Below the pieces are notes generated by a model. The model was not told the DNA's origin. It did not search any database and worked only from the letters and a program-made list of their open reading frames with translations. A DNA stretch of 64,000 nt, from assembly GCF_028201475.1 (NCBI RefSeq), contig NZ_CP116384.1, positions 1,426,001 through 1,490,000 of the forward strand, written 5' to 3'. Positions 53,804 through 63,701 of this stretch are shown in pieces. The position numbers and the translations under genes are program-made. Numbering within the stretch: the stretch's first letter is position 1; every line of letters begins with the position of its first letter. This stretch comes from Vibrio sp. SCSIO 43137 (GTDB taxonomy: Bacteria > Pseudomonadota > Gammaproteobacteria > Enterobacterales > Vibrionaceae).

Positions 53804-53943
53804 TGAAAGTGCTCAGTTCACTGAAAAGTGCTAAGAAACGTCATCACGACTGTCAGGTGGTAAAGCGCCGTGGCCGCATCTACGTAATTTGCAAATCAAA
53901 CCCGCGCTTTAAAGCTGTGCAAGGCAAAGTTAAGAAGAAATAA
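53803..53943 (+). CDS. rpmJ2: Type B 50S ribosomal protein L36 (YkgO-like)
   Basis: This 46-residue protein ([20 protein letters not shown]) is L36 with only two cysteines (C17 and C30) and no complete zinc motif, as in the zinc-independent type. Translated by hand. It follows L31B with a TGATG overlap and is followed by a strong terminator. Confidence 0.92.
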   Translation: MKVLSSLKSAKKRHHDCQVVKRRGRIYVICKSNPRFKAVQGKVKKK

Positions 53944-53973
53944 CAGTGAGCTATTGCTGGCTGCTGAATCAAT

Positions 53974-54003
53974 AAGAGCAGGGATAAACCTGCTCTTTTT
54001 TGT
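53974..54003 (+). terminator. Rho-independent terminator after L36
   Basis: AAGAGCAGG-GATAAA-CCTGCTCTT is a perfect 9-bp stem followed by TTTTTTG. It ends the ribosomal protein transcript. Confidence 0.88.
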
Positions 54004-54021
54004 CTTTTGAAGGGTTTACTG

Positions 54022-54633
54022 TTAGCTCCCCAGAGGCAGGCTTGCACCAATAACCGCAAACAGACCACCGCAGGTGCGGTTAAACTTTTTACCACTCTTT
54101 TCCAGCCACGGACGCACTCTGCCTGCAATCCTCATTAGAGCATATTCAACCAGAAATTCGGTTACACCAAAGGTTGCCGCCATAATTAGAAACTGAGTCA
54201 ACAGAGGCTGATCTGGGTCGATAAACTGGGGCAAAAAGGCCGCAAAAAACAGCAGTACTTTAGGGTTTGATACCGCAGCCAGCAGTCCCTGCCGGAACAA
54301 CACCCGATTGCGTACATTCCTGCTGCGTTCGACCACTTCCATACTAATAGCCGGTGCTTTCCATAACTGTATTCCCAGCCAGATCAAATACCCGCCGCCA
54401 ATCCAGCGGAACAGTGCCAGTATATCCGCTGACGCTAACAACACGGCATTGATTCCCAGCATAGAGAGTGCCATCATCAGCATAAAACCGGATACTCCGC
54501 CACATATGGTAAACAGCGTCTTCTGTTTTCCGTACATAGCCCCGTGGCTGAGTGCCAGCAGCCCATTGGGGCCGGGAGCCAGCGACAAGCTGAACACCGC
54601 CAGAAAATAAATTATCCATGTCTCAAACGTCAT
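54022..54633 (-). CDS. LysE/RhtB-family exporter
   Basis: This 203-residue protein has about six helices, the LysE motif SLAPGPNGLLALSHGAMYGKQKT near the start and YLIWLGIQLWK in the middle. Its C-terminal part (RPWLEKSGKKFNRTCGGLFAVIGASL) is typical of RhtB-like threonine/homoserine exporters. Divergent from a GlxA-like regulator 136 bp away that may control it. Confidence 0.88.
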   Translation of the reverse strand: MTFETWIIYFLAVFSLSLAPGPNGLLALSHGAMYGKQKTLFTICGGVSGFMLMMALSMLGINAVLLASADILALFRWIGGGYLIWLGIQLWKAPAISMEVVERSRNVRNRVLFRQGLLAAVSNPKVLLFFAAFLPQFIDPDQPLLTQFLIMAATFGVTEFLVEYALMRIAGRVRPWLEKSGKKFNRTCGGLFAVIGASLPLGS

Positions 54634-54769
54634 ATCACTCTCTCCTGCAATTTGGTTATCTTTTTATTGTTTGAGGGTCAGTATAAGTAGAAGCTAAAAT
54701 TTCTAACGGCTATATTTAGACATATTAAGGTAATATTAAGACTTTCACTCAGACAGAGGTTAGGCAACC

Positions 54770-55780
54770 ATGAGCAATACTGAACAGAACCACAAGCTGG
54801 TATCACCGGATGTCCGCTTTCTGTTATTACCCCTGCCTGCCTTTAATATGCTGCCTTTTGGTGGTTTCCTCGATAAGCTGCGCTTCTCTGCCGATGAAGA
54901 AGATCATAGCCAGCAGCACTACTGCAGCTGGCAGGTTGTCGGGCTGGAAAAATCCAGAATTGTCTCCAGTAGCGGCATTCCCCTTGAGATTGAGAGCTGC
55001 GTAGATGAACTGGATCTCAGGCAATATGACTATCTGGTGGTGTTTGGCAGCCGTACTGCACTGGATAGCCAGAACTTCTGTCCTCAATACCGCCATATAT
55101 TACGCTCTGCCGCTGCTGCGGGCTTAACCCTTGTCAGCATAGATAATGCCTGCTTTTTGTTTGCCGAAGCCGGGCTGCTAAGCCATCACAAAGTAGCGGT
55201 ACACTGGCGGCATGTTCAGGAGTTCAGAGCCGCTTTTCCCAGAATTGATGTGCAGACAGAGCAGCTCTACTGCATCGACGGAAAACGGATAAGTTGCGCC
55301 GGAGGGAACGCGGCTATTGATCTGGCGGTGGAGCTTTTATCCCGTCACTGTGGCCGGCAGCGGGCTTTAAAAGGGCTGGCCGACATGCTGGTTGACGAAG
55401 CAAGAGAGCAAAACCATCAGCTAAAATCAATAAATGCCAATGTTCAGGCCGCTAATGCCGTCAGCCGTCATACCGGGCGTGCCGTTAACCTGATGCGTCA
55501 GTTAATGGCCGGCAACAAAACCGTAGACGATCTGGCCGAAATGCTGGCCATCAGCCGCCGCCAGTTAGACCGGCAGTTTAAGCTTGCCTTTGGCCAAACC
55601 GCCCACGAGTACTGGGCAGAAATGCGCCTGCAGCATGTTCACTGGCGGCTTATCAATTCGAACCATAGCCTGCAACACCTGACCGACGAAGTCGGTATGC
55701 AGGATGTCAGCTACCTGTGCAAACGCTTTAAAAAACGCTTTGGTGTATCACCGGGTACGTTGCGGAAATCAAAAAGCTAA
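54770..55780 (+). CDS. GlxA-like regulator (DJ-1/PfpI domain plus AraC HTH)
   Basis: This 336-residue protein has an N-terminal DJ-1/PfpI-like domain (about 10-200; LLLPLPAFNMLPFGGF and ASIDNACFLFAEAGLL, with Cys in the nucleophile-elbow position) and a C-terminal AraC double HTH (about 235-335; VDDLAEMLAISRRQLDRQFKLAFGQTAHEYWAEMRL). Such proteins regulate amino-acid and choline-related genes. The divergent LysE exporter is a likely target. Confidence 0.87.
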   Translation: MSNTEQNHKLVSPDVRFLLLPLPAFNMLPFGGFLDKLRFSADEEDHSQQHYCSWQVVGLEKSRIVSSSGIPLEIESCVDELDLRQYDYLVVFGSRTALDSQNFCPQYRHILRSAAAAGLTLVSIDNACFLFAEAGLLSHHKVAVHWRHVQEFRAAFPRIDVQTEQLYCIDGKRISCAGGNAAIDLAVELLSRHCGRQRALKGLADMLVDEAREQNHQLKSINANVQAANAVSRHTGRAVNLMRQLMAGNKTVDDLAEMLAISRRQLDRQFKLAFGQTAHEYWAEMRLQHVHWRLINSNHSLQHLTDEVGMQDVSYLCKRFKKRFGVSPGTLRKSKS

Positions 55781-55824
55781 GCCAGTTAAACCCGCGTTTT
55801 AAGCTTTACAGGCGGCCTCAGCGA

Positions 55825-57798
55825 TCAAATCTGAAAGCGTTTTATCAACGTTTGCTGCTTTTCTGCCAGTTCTGATAGCACATCACTACTTTCCGCCGCT
55901 TGTCTGGCTTCATTATCCAACTGAACCGCACCTTCCGAAATGCCTGCAATATGTCTGGAAATATCGGTGCTGGCTGAGATCTGTTCCTGTGTAGCATCCG
56001 CCACTTTACTGGTCATATCAAAGATGGTTTCTACCCTTGCAGTAATGTTGTCAAAAGCGGTTTTAGCCAGCTCCGTCTGACTGGCGCAACTGTTGGTCTG
56101 TTCAAGACAAAGGTTCATATCCCGGGCAATCTTATCTGAGGTTGCCTGCAAGGTTTCTACCATGGTCTCAATTTGTTCTGTTGATTGATGGGAGCGGGTA
56201 GCCAGAGAACGAACTTCATCGGCCACCACAGCAAAGCCTCTGCCCTGCTCTCCTGCGCGTGCTGCTTCAATAGCCGCATTCAGCGCCAGTAAGTTAGTCT
56301 GCTCGGCAATATTACGAATCACCTCCATAACAGTACCGATACTCTGAGATGACTCAACTAACTGATCACACTGCTCAGCGGCATTGTTAATGGTCTTGAG
56401 CAGATCCCGGGTAATTTCACTGCTTTTTGCCACTTCCTGCTGGCCATGATGAACCGTATTATTGGTTTGCTCTACCTCTGACAAGGTATGTTGTGTATAG
56501 GAAGACATCTCAGCAGCACTCATTTCCATCTCAGATGCCGCGGCAGATATCATCTCAGTCTGCATTTTCTGCTGCCGGACTAAATCCAGATTCCTCTCAC
56601 TACCTTCAGCACTGGTAGAAGCTTCCTGTGCCACAAGTGCCGAACCTTGTTGTATCTGAGTTAGCGTCTGCGAAGTCTGCTCAGCCACAGCATCAATTGC
56701 TTCTGCTATCACACCAAACTCAGTGCTGCTGCGATAGCCTGTTCTGACGGACATATCGCCTTTTGACATCTGCACCAGTACCGGCACAGTTTTCTCGAGA
56801 GGTTTACGGATACTGCGGATAACGGTGTAACCAATTATTACCGCGACCACGCCTGAAGCAATCGCCACCAGAATGGTTTGTATAATGGCCTGATAGGCGA
56901 TATCTGTGGCATTTTCAGAGACAGAAGTCACATCCTGCTCCGCCTGATTAACCAGACTCTGGATCTGCTGTTGTGACGAAACAGCCAGTTGCGAAGCAAG
57001 TATGGTTAACTCGCCCATCTGCTGCTGTCTCATACCTTGTTGCTGAAGATCGGACAGCAGCCCCTGTTCAGAAAGCGCCAGTAACTGCAGTTTTTCCAAC
57101 ACACCAACAAATTGTTCTTTGGTTCTTGAAGAAATTTTTAGCCCCTGCGTCCGCTTTACAGCAACCTGAATATCACGGCTAAGCATAGATTTAATTCGGG
57201 CAAGATCTGACTGACTATCTGCCCTGCGCAGATTTTTCAGGTTCTGCTCAACGCTATTGATGATAAATTCAGCTTTATTAGCCGTGGCTCTGTTTTCTGC
57301 CGACTGCTCAAGCAACTCTGATTTCGACCATGAATAGGTATCTTCCAGCTTGATAAACTGCTTGCGGGTAACCGCCAGCCGCTCTGCCACCAGTTGCAAC
57401 TCTTCATAGTTTTCCATACTTGAGAGTACCGCCGAGAAGTACTGCTGGCTCTGCTCAAAAAGCTGAACCAACGCTTGCTCATTGGCGGCATTATGCTGTT
57501 TTTCCTTAAGCAGATTAAAGGCTGCAACAAACTCTTTCTCTGTCTCTCCCTGCTGCTGCAATAGCTGCGCTCTTTTTTCTGCGTCCCGCTCAGAGGTGTA
57601 AACAGACAAGTTCTGATAGCTCTGCTGGATCAGGCTTTGTAATGGGAAAGTCGCAATTAAACCCGGTGTGGACTGATTCACTACCTTGTCTATGGCGCCA
57701 TTTAGCTTGTTGGTGTTCAGGTAACTATTAACCGCTATCAGCGCCATTAATATCAGCATCAATGCAAAACCGGCAACAATTCGTTTAATAATGGACAT
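55825..57798 (-). CDS. Methyl-accepting chemotaxis protein
   Basis: This 657-residue receptor has two membrane helices (about 7-27 and 305-330), a periplasmic helical-bundle sensor of about 280 residues, a HAMP domain (about 330-385) and a long signalling coiled coil. The coil has the conserved hairpin [20 protein letters not shown]. The ligand domain is not assigned. It lies 85 bp upstream of fucU and the sugar importer in the opposite arrangement to those genes, so it may sense the same sugar. Confidence 0.92.
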   Translation of the reverse strand: MSIIKRIVAGFALMLILMALIAVNSYLNTNKLNGAIDKVVNQSTPGLIATFPLQSLIQQSYQNLSVYTSERDAEKRAQLLQQQGETEKEFVAAFNLLKEKQHNAANEQALVQLFEQSQQYFSAVLSSMENYEELQLVAERLAVTRKQFIKLEDTYSWSKSELLEQSAENRATANKAEFIINSVEQNLKNLRRADSQSDLARIKSMLSRDIQVAVKRTQGLKISSRTKEQFVGVLEKLQLLALSEQGLLSDLQQQGMRQQQMGELTILASQLAVSSQQQIQSLVNQAEQDVTSVSENATDIAYQAIIQTILVAIASGVVAVIIGYTVIRSIRKPLEKTVPVLVQMSKGDMSVRTGYRSSTEFGVIAEAIDAVAEQTSQTLTQIQQGSALVAQEASTSAEGSERNLDLVRQQKMQTEMISAAASEMEMSAAEMSSYTQHTLSEVEQTNNTVHHGQQEVAKSSEITRDLLKTINNAAEQCDQLVESSQSIGTVMEVIRNIAEQTNLLALNAAIEAARAGEQGRGFAVVADEVRSLATRSHQSTEQIETMVETLQATSDKIARDMNLCLEQTNSCASQTELAKTAFDNITARVETIFDMTSKVADATQEQISASTDISRHIAGISEGAVQLDNEARQAAESSDVLSELAEKQQTLIKRFQI

Positions 57799-57883
57799 AA
57801 GCCTATCCTTAACAGCTGTCTACTCTTATTGATTCAGTTTTTGTCAGGCAGAAAAAAGCGCCCGCAAGACGGACGCATTTTGC

Positions 57884-58315
57884 TTAACAACCTGTCACAC
57901 CTTTTTTCAGGATAATGTTTCCATACTTTGCCTTTTCACCGCTCAGCACAACGGCATAGCAGGATTTAGCCCTTTCATAAAAAGCAAAACGTTCCAGACG
58001 CTGAATCTGTGCAGCTTCCACTTTCTCTGAGCTCATTGCCTCCAGATACTTACGCTCTACTTCAGGGTCCAGCTCATCGCCTTCCACGGCTTGCATCATA
58101 ATCAGAGGTTGCTCTACATATTGGTCAAGCTGAAGCAGAGGCAGGGTTCCTTCCAGTAGGGTATCGACGCCGACACCATCACAGCGGATAACATTGCCTG
58201 AAAAGGTATGAGCAGGAAAATGAGCATCGGCAAATAAGATCTCATCGCCGTGGCCCATCTCGGAAAGGGTGGATAACAGTGTAGGGGAAATTGCAGGGTG
58301 AATTCCTTTAAGCAT
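57884..58315 (-). CDS. fucU: FucU/RbsD-family sugar mutarotase
   Basis: This 143-residue protein resembles Fuc[36 protein letters not shown], with the catalytic His (H24-type) and Tyr-containing C-terminus. It interconverts sugar anomers. It is the last gene of the leftward sugar run and follows an exact 12-bp hairpin. Confidence 0.9.
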   Translation of the reverse strand: MLKGIHPAISPTLLSTLSEMGHGDEILFADAHFPAHTFSGNVIRCDGVGVDTLLEGTLPLLQLDQYVEQPLIMMQAVEGDELDPEVERKYLEAMSSEKVEAAQIQRLERFAFYERAKSCYAVVLSGEKAKYGNIILKKGVTGC

Positions 58316-58340
58316 ATACAGCTCCTGATAGATAATCTAA

Positions 58341-58382
58341 AAATCTAATTGGATACTCATCTCTGAATACCCAATTAGATTT
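58341..58382. repeat. Perfect 12-bp inverted repeat between SBP gene and fucU
   Basis: AAATCTAATTGG and CCAATTAGATTT form a perfect stem with an 18-nt loop, downstream of the binding-protein gene. It may stabilise the upstream mRNA or end part of the transcripts, giving more binding protein than enzyme. Confidence 0.6.
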
Positions 58383-58447
58383 AAAGGAAACCCGGCAACG
58401 GGGGGAGGCTCAGGTTCCCTTTGATTATTTTCTTTTAACCAGAACGG

Positions 58448-59398
58448 TTACTTACCGAACGGATAAAGCAGTTGCTGCATGTCAGGGCTGTCGATATTCT
58501 CTGCCGTTACTACCTTAACAGGGATATCAATAACACCAGCCACCTTCTTGCCATCCAGTACGTTATACAGCGTCTTCAGACCCTGATAACCAATCTGGTA
58601 AGCGTCCTGAACCACGAAGCCCTGAATGGTACCCGCTTTCAGGAAGGCGATAATACCCTCAGTGCTGTCAAAGCCCATTACCTTAACCTTACCGGCCAGA
58701 CCTAAGCTGTCGATGGCATTAGCCACACCCAGTGTTGAACCTTCGTTAGTCGCATAGACCGCTGATAGATCAGGGTTAGCACGCACCATATCGATGGTTT
58801 TATCCATGGCTTTTTGCGGGTCACCATCACTGTACTGAACTTCCAGTACCTTGATATTTGGATAGCTTTTCGCCATCTCATCAATAAAGCCGTTTGAACG
58901 CTCCATGGCATTCTGAGTACCGGCTACGTGTGCAATAATGCCCACCTTGCCTTCACCACCCAGCATCTTGCCTAGCGTCTTCGCTGCATCCGCACCTGCT
59001 TTTACGTTGTTCGTGGCGATAAAGCTCTTTGGTATGTCTGAATTGATGCCTGAGTCAAAGGTGGCAATTTCAATACCACGTGATTTAGCATCTTCCACCG
59101 GTACTACTAGTGCGTTTGAGTCCAGTGCTGCCAGCAGAATCGCATCAGGCTGACGCGCCATCATATCTTCCATTAGCTGGATCTGCTCTGAGATTTGTGT
59201 CTCTGCCGCAGGACCTACAAAGCTTGTCTTCACACCCAGCTCTTTCGCTGCTGTGTCTGAGCCCAGTTTTACTGTCTGCCAGAACTCATGCTGATACCCT
59301 TTACTTACTACAGGAATGTACATTTCGTCCTTCGCCTGCGCGGTTCCCAGACCAACAACAGCCAGTGCTGCCAGTAGCGTTAGTTTTGCAGATTTCAT
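58448..59398 (-). CDS. Sugar ABC transporter periplasmic binding protein (RbsB-like)
   Basis: This 316-residue protein has a signal peptide (cleavage near AQA-KDE, about residue 22) and the pentose/hexose-binding pattern EMYIPVVSKGYQHEFWQTVKLGSDTAAKELG, ATFDSGINSDIPKSFIATNN and MGFDSTEG. It is the ligand-binding part of the importer. Confidence 0.92.
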   Translation of the reverse strand: MKSAKLTLLAALAVVGLGTAQAKDEMYIPVVSKGYQHEFWQTVKLGSDTAAKELGVKTSFVGPAAETQISEQIQLMEDMMARQPDAILLAALDSNALVVPVEDAKSRGIEIATFDSGINSDIPKSFIATNNVKAGADAAKTLGKMLGGEGKVGIIAHVAGTQNAMERSNGFIDEMAKSYPNIKVLEVQYSDGDPQKAMDKTIDMVRANPDLSAVYATNEGSTLGVANAIDSLGLAGKVKVMGFDSTEGIIAFLKAGTIQGFVVQDAYQIGYQGLKTLYNVLDGKKVAGVIDIPVKVVTAENIDSPDMQQLLYPFGK

Positions 59399-59452
59399 TG
59401 GTTATTCTCCATTTATAAGGTACGTTTTTGTTTCCGTTTTCTATTTACTTGT

Positions 59453-59472
59453 AGGGCTGGCTAAGCAGCCCT
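59453..59472. repeat. Hairpin between permease and binding-protein genes
   Basis: AGGGCTG-GCTAAG-CAGCCCT forms a 7-bp stem. It lies between the permease stop and the binding-protein start, where such hairpins often protect the upstream message. Confidence 0.5.
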
Positions 59473-59505
59473 TTATTACTCATTTTTGTTACTTTGTTAT
59501 CCTGA

Positions 59506-60498
59506 TTACTTCATTTTCTTTCTTAAGGTGTCCAGATAGACCGCAGCGATAACAACTGCGCCCATGGCCACCATCTGCCAGAACTGTGAAACCCCCATCA
59601 GGTTTAACCCGTTCTTCAGAATACTCATGATGAAAGCACCGATAATGGTTCCGCCTATGGTGCCGATACCACCCATCAGGCTGGTGCCACCGATGATCAC
59701 CGCTGCAATTGCTTCCAGCTCATAACCCACACCCGCTGTCGGCTGACCTGAGTTCAGACGTGCTGTGATAATCACACCTGCGACACCTGTCATCAGGCCA
59801 CAGAAGGAATACACAAACATCTTCACCCGGTTTACCTTGATGCCCGACAGGTGCGCGGCGTCTTCGCTGCTTCCTACCGCGTAGATATAACGACCAATCA
59901 CTGTGCGCTTGAGGATGTAAGCCGCCACAAAGGCCAGCACTGCAAAGTAGATCACCGGATAAGGGATAACATCAAACAGCTTGCCCTGTGCCAGTAACTT
60001 AAAGGTCGGATACTCAGTGAAATAGAGGGCACGGCCGTCCGTCAGCACCAAGTTGATACCACGGATAGACATCATCAGACCCAACGTGGCAATAAACGGC
60101 GGGATGGTAATGCGCGTGATAAGAGCACCATTGACTACACCGCAAAGGGCACCGGCTAATGCACCGACAATAATGCAAATTGGTAAAGGCAATCCTGCAG
60201 ACGCCGCCAGACCGACCGCCACACCGGAGAAGGCCATCACTGAGCCTACCGATAGGTCGATACCAGCTGTGATAATGACGTAAGTCATACCTATGGCGAT
60301 AATGCCGATCACTGAGGTCTGCAGCGCCACTGTCAGAAGGTTGTTAAAGTTTAAGAAGTATGGCGTGCCCAGACTGAAGAAAATCATCAGCAGTACCAGA
60401 CTGATCAAGGGCGCAAACTTCATGATAAGCTCTTTGTTTACTAAGCTCTTTTTCGGTGACACGGCCGCTTTACCCGCCGTATTTACATCGCTACTCAT
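59506..60498 (-). CDS. Sugar ABC transporter permease (RbsC-like)
   Basis: This 330-residue membrane protein has about eight to ten helices and the RbsC-type motifs LLTVALQTSVIGIIAIGMTYVI, GIDLSVGSVMAFSGV and GTSLMGGIGTIGGTIIGAFIM. It forms the channel with the RbsA-like ATPase. Its start is 4 bp after the ATPase stop. Confidence 0.93.
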   Translation of the reverse strand: MSSDVNTAGKAAVSPKKSLVNKELIMKFAPLISLVLLMIFFSLGTPYFLNFNNLLTVALQTSVIGIIAIGMTYVIITAGIDLSVGSVMAFSGVAVGLAASAGLPLPICIIVGALAGALCGVVNGALITRITIPPFIATLGLMMSIRGINLVLTDGRALYFTEYPTFKLLAQGKLFDVIPYPVIYFAVLAFVAAYILKRTVIGRYIYAVGSSEDAAHLSGIKVNRVKMFVYSFCGLMTGVAGVIITARLNSGQPTAGVGYELEAIAAVIIGGTSLMGGIGTIGGTIIGAFIMSILKNGLNLMGVSQFWQMVAMGAVVIAAVYLDTLRKKMK

Positions 60499-60502
60499 TG
60501 TG

Positions 60503-62002
60503 TTATCCCTCTAATGTTGCGTATTTCATGATGTTTTCCTGGTTCGCTTCGTCTGCCTGAAGCTCGCCGGTGATCATCCCGTTTCTCATCACCAGGATGC
60601 GGTCACACATGCCCAGTATTTCCGGTAGCTCGGACGAGATGACGATGACCGATTTGCCCTGCCGGGTCAGTTGATTAATAAGCTCGTAAATCTCCAGTTT
60701 CGCCCCCACATCGATACCGCGGGTCGGCTCATCAAAGATTAAGATCTCGGTGTTTTTGCAGATCCATTTGGCGATAATGATCTTCTGCTGGTTACCGCCA
60801 CTCAGGTTGCCCGCCAGTTGTTCAAGGTTGGGCGTTTTAATACGCAGCTTGTCCTTAAGGTCGTTCGAAATCGACGACGAAGCGCTCTCATCAATCACAC
60901 CCGCCTTATTGGCGTAATCTTCAAAGCTGCTGAGCATAATGTTGTCCTGCACCGACATGCCCAGCGCCAGACCATCTTTTTTGCGGTCTTCCGTCAGGTA
61001 AGCGATACCCTGCTCAATGGCCTGATGGACATTGTTGATAGTGACAGGGCGGCCAAACAATTTGATGTCTCCGCTGTCGATAGGGTCGGCACCGAAAATG
61101 GCTCTCGCCACTTCAGATCGGCCGGCACCCATCAGCCCTGAGAAGCCAAGGATTTCACCGCGCTTCAGGCTAAAGCTGACATCGCGCAGCACCCCTTTGC
61201 GGTTAAGATTGTTTACCTCCAGCACCACTTCATCAGACGGCTTGTTTGCCCGCTGCGGGTAGATATCACCAAGGTCGCGGCCGACCATCATGGCGATCAG
61301 GTCATCGATTTGCACTGTGTGGTAATCCACCGTGCCGATGTAGGTACCGTCCCGCATTACAGTGGCGCGGTCAGCTATCTGCGCCAACTCTTCCAGACGG
61401 TGAGAGATATAGACAATCCCTACTCCCTGCGATTTGAGCATATTGGTGACCTGAAACAGGCTGTCGATTTCAGACTCTGTCAAAGCCGCCGTCGGCTCAT
61501 CCATGATCAGCACTTTGGCATTCACTGACAGAGCTTTAGCGATTTCCACCATCTGCTGCTGGGCTACCGTCAGTTTTTCCACCAAGGTATCCGGGCTGAT
61601 ATCCAGATTGAGTTTATCCAGCAGCGCCTGTGTTGCTTTGGCCTGAGCACGGTCGTCCAGCACCCACTTATGTCCGGCAGTGTGCTCGCGGCCGATAAAG
61701 ATGTTCTCAGCCACAGTCAGTTCAGGGAACAGGTTGAACTCCTGATGGATGATGGTGATGCCCTTCTCCTGTGCGGCAATTGGACTGCCTAGGGAGACCT
61801 CTTTACCTTCAAACAGAATGTGGCCTTCATCGGGGTTATGCACCCCGGACAGCACCTTCATCAGGGTGGACTTACCCGCCCCGTTTTCCCCGAGCAGGGC
61901 GTGAACTTCGCCCTTACGGAGATTAAAGCTGACATTATCCAGCGCTAACACGCCGGGGAAGCGCTTAGTAATGTCATTCATCTGTACTATTGTTGTATTC
62001 AT
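60503..62002 (-). CDS. Sugar ABC transporter ATPase with two domains (RbsA-like)
   Basis: This 499-residue protein has two ABC domains: GENGAGKST, LTVAQQQMVEIAKAL and LIMDEPTAALTESE in the first, and a degenerate second with GLMGAGRSE, LSGGNQQKIIIAKW and LIFDEPTRGIDVGA. This is the RbsA/MglA pattern. Confidence 0.94.
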   Translation of the reverse strand: MNTTIVQMNDITKRFPGVLALDNVSFNLRKGEVHALLGENGAGKSTLMKVLSGVHNPDEGHILFEGKEVSLGSPIAAQEKGITIIHQEFNLFPELTVAENIFIGREHTAGHKWVLDDRAQAKATQALLDKLNLDISPDTLVEKLTVAQQQMVEIAKALSVNAKVLIMDEPTAALTESEIDSLFQVTNMLKSQGVGIVYISHRLEELAQIADRATVMRDGTYIGTVDYHTVQIDDLIAMMVGRDLGDIYPQRANKPSDEVVLEVNNLNRKGVLRDVSFSLKRGEILGFSGLMGAGRSEVARAIFGADPIDSGDIKLFGRPVTINNVHQAIEQGIAYLTEDRKKDGLALGMSVQDNIMLSSFEDYANKAGVIDESASSSISNDLKDKLRIKTPNLEQLAGNLSGGNQQKIIIAKWICKNTEILIFDEPTRGIDVGAKLEIYELINQLTRQGKSVIVISSELPEILGMCDRILVMRNGMITGELQADEANQENIMKYATLEG

Positions 62003-62017
62003 GTATCCATCCGCTGG

Positions 62018-63655
62018 TTATTTAGCCAGAAAGACCTTCATATTCTGTGTCAGTGCCTGAGCAACAAATGCTGTTACCACTGTGTCTAAGTGCTCTTCAG
62101 GGACGTAGGCAACCGTAATATGGTTACTCTGATGTCCGGCCATCAAATCATCTCTCGACACTCCGTCCAGTATGCAGTTCATCAGCGGCCATTCGCGGGT
62201 TGTGGCTTCAAGGCGACGGGTAAATTCCTGCTCAGGTAACTCAAACGCCGTACCGCTACCCACATGCATAATCACCTGCTCACCTTCATAGTGCGCACGC
62301 GCCCAGATAAACTTGCCTGCTTTACACTGACCGGCAATAGATGAACCGCCGAGCGGGAAGTACATTGATGGCTGACGATGACCCTGAGCCTGTGCAATGC
62401 CACCTTTCAGATGTTCAAAAGGTACTGAACCGGAGATCTCGAAGTCCCAGTAGAAGGTGCCTTCAAATTCACTGCCCCAGCGAATGTCGTGAAGTGTGGT
62501 TTCAGAAGGCAACCCGAGAGAGTCCAACAAACGGTAAAGCATGGTTTGTGGAATACCGGTTCCCATATCCACTTCGTTAATACAAGGAATAGGCTTACCG
62601 GCACGGATAATGTCACCGTTTTCATCAGGGATTGGGAAACGAGCTGTCGAGCCAATAGCACCTTCAGCAAAGTCTGAAGCCGGGCAGCTGTCTTTAAGAC
62701 CCTGCTGATACTGAACACCAACACTGGTCAGTCCGAAACGCTGAGTAAAGCGGGCCATGGCAATCATCATTGCGCACTGCTCAAGCACTTGTTCTCTGGT
62801 TAATTCGCTTTCTGCATCCTGACCGTAATGGAAGGTCATACCGCGTTCTTCATACCAACGCAGGCACTCTTCTTTCAGCTCTGGTGTTACTTTGCTCATT
62901 TCAAATAGCAGCGCTGACTGAGACAGGCTTTCCATCGGCATGCCGATATCAACCAGCGATTTTTGCGGGAACACGCCGTTCATCATGCCCATGCAGTAGC
63001 TATCGAACAGCCCCATAATCTCTTTGTTTTGCAGAATATGCTGACCAACTTTACGGCCGATTTCCGCTGCCGGATTCGACATCATGGCGCTCTCTGCAGT
63101 CACTTCAACCAGATAGGAAGTATCGTGTTTGATTGTTTTGCTGGTGAGCCACTGCTCCATATGAGTGAGGAAGAACTCATCGTCCAGTTTCTCAGACCAG
63201 AGACGGGAGTACTCTTTACCCAGACTGGTAAGTGTACCTGCCATACATAGCGCACCTACCAGACCCGGCCATGTGCCATCGAAGTTGGCCAGTAATAAGA
63301 TCGGCCCTTTATGAGAGACCAGTGCCGGTGCCAGATGATGGGAGTACTGCCATGCAGTCATAACCACTACAATCGGTGCGTTCTCATCAATAGCGGAAAC
63401 CACATCACAACCTTCACGTTGGCTGGCAATAAATCCATGGCCACGCTCTGAGTCGTATTTATGACCACGCTCCACTTCATAACCGAATGTGTCTTGCATT
63501 ACCTTGGTAAATTTCTTTTCGAAGGCATCCTGTACCGGCCAGCAATTCTTATTAGCGCTGTCACGCAAGTCGCCGTTAGTGATCATTACAACCGTCTTGT
63601 TATCGACTGTCAGTTTGGCCTTTTGGCTTGGTAGTTGCAGATTTAAATTCGTCAC
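62018..63655 (-). CDS. L-fucose/arabinose isomerase-like sugar isomerase
   Basis: I place the start at GTG 63655 (VTNLNLQLPSQKAK), with TGGAG 6-7 nt upstream, giving 545 residues instead of a 564-residue frame. It belongs to the L-fucose isomerase-like fold: MTAWQYSHHLAPALVSHKGPILLLANFDGTWPGLVGALC, CINEVDMGTGIPQ (likely metal Glu) and a C-terminal GHQSNHITVAYV (His). It lies between an FGGY kinase and an importer with FucU. The sugar is not known; it need not be L-fucose. Confidence 0.8.
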   Translation of the reverse strand: MTNLNLQLPSQKAKLTVDNKTVVMITNGDLRDSANKNCWPVQDAFEKKFTKVMQDTFGYEVERGHKYDSERGHGFIASQREGCDVVSAIDENAPIVVVMTAWQYSHHLAPALVSHKGPILLLANFDGTWPGLVGALCMAGTLTSLGKEYSRLWSEKLDDEFFLTHMEQWLTSKTIKHDTSYLVEVTAESAMMSNPAAEIGRKVGQHILQNKEIMGLFDSYCMGMMNGVFPQKSLVDIGMPMESLSQSALLFEMSKVTPELKEECLRWYEERGMTFHYGQDAESELTREQVLEQCAMMIAMARFTQRFGLTSVGVQYQQGLKDSCPASDFAEGAIGSTARFPIPDENGDIIRAGKPIPCINEVDMGTGIPQTMLYRLLDSLGLPSETTLHDIRWGSEFEGTFYWDFEISGSVPFEHLKGGIAQAQGHRQPSMYFPLGGSSIAGQCKAGKFIWARAHYEGEQVIMHVGSGTAFELPEQEFTRRLEATTREWPLMNCILDGVSRDDLMAGHQSNHITVAYVPEEHLDTVVTAFVAQALTQNMKVFLAK

Positions 63656-63701
63656 GTCAAACTCCAGATAATTCGTTTCAATTCTTGTGTTCAGCAGTGA
63701 G

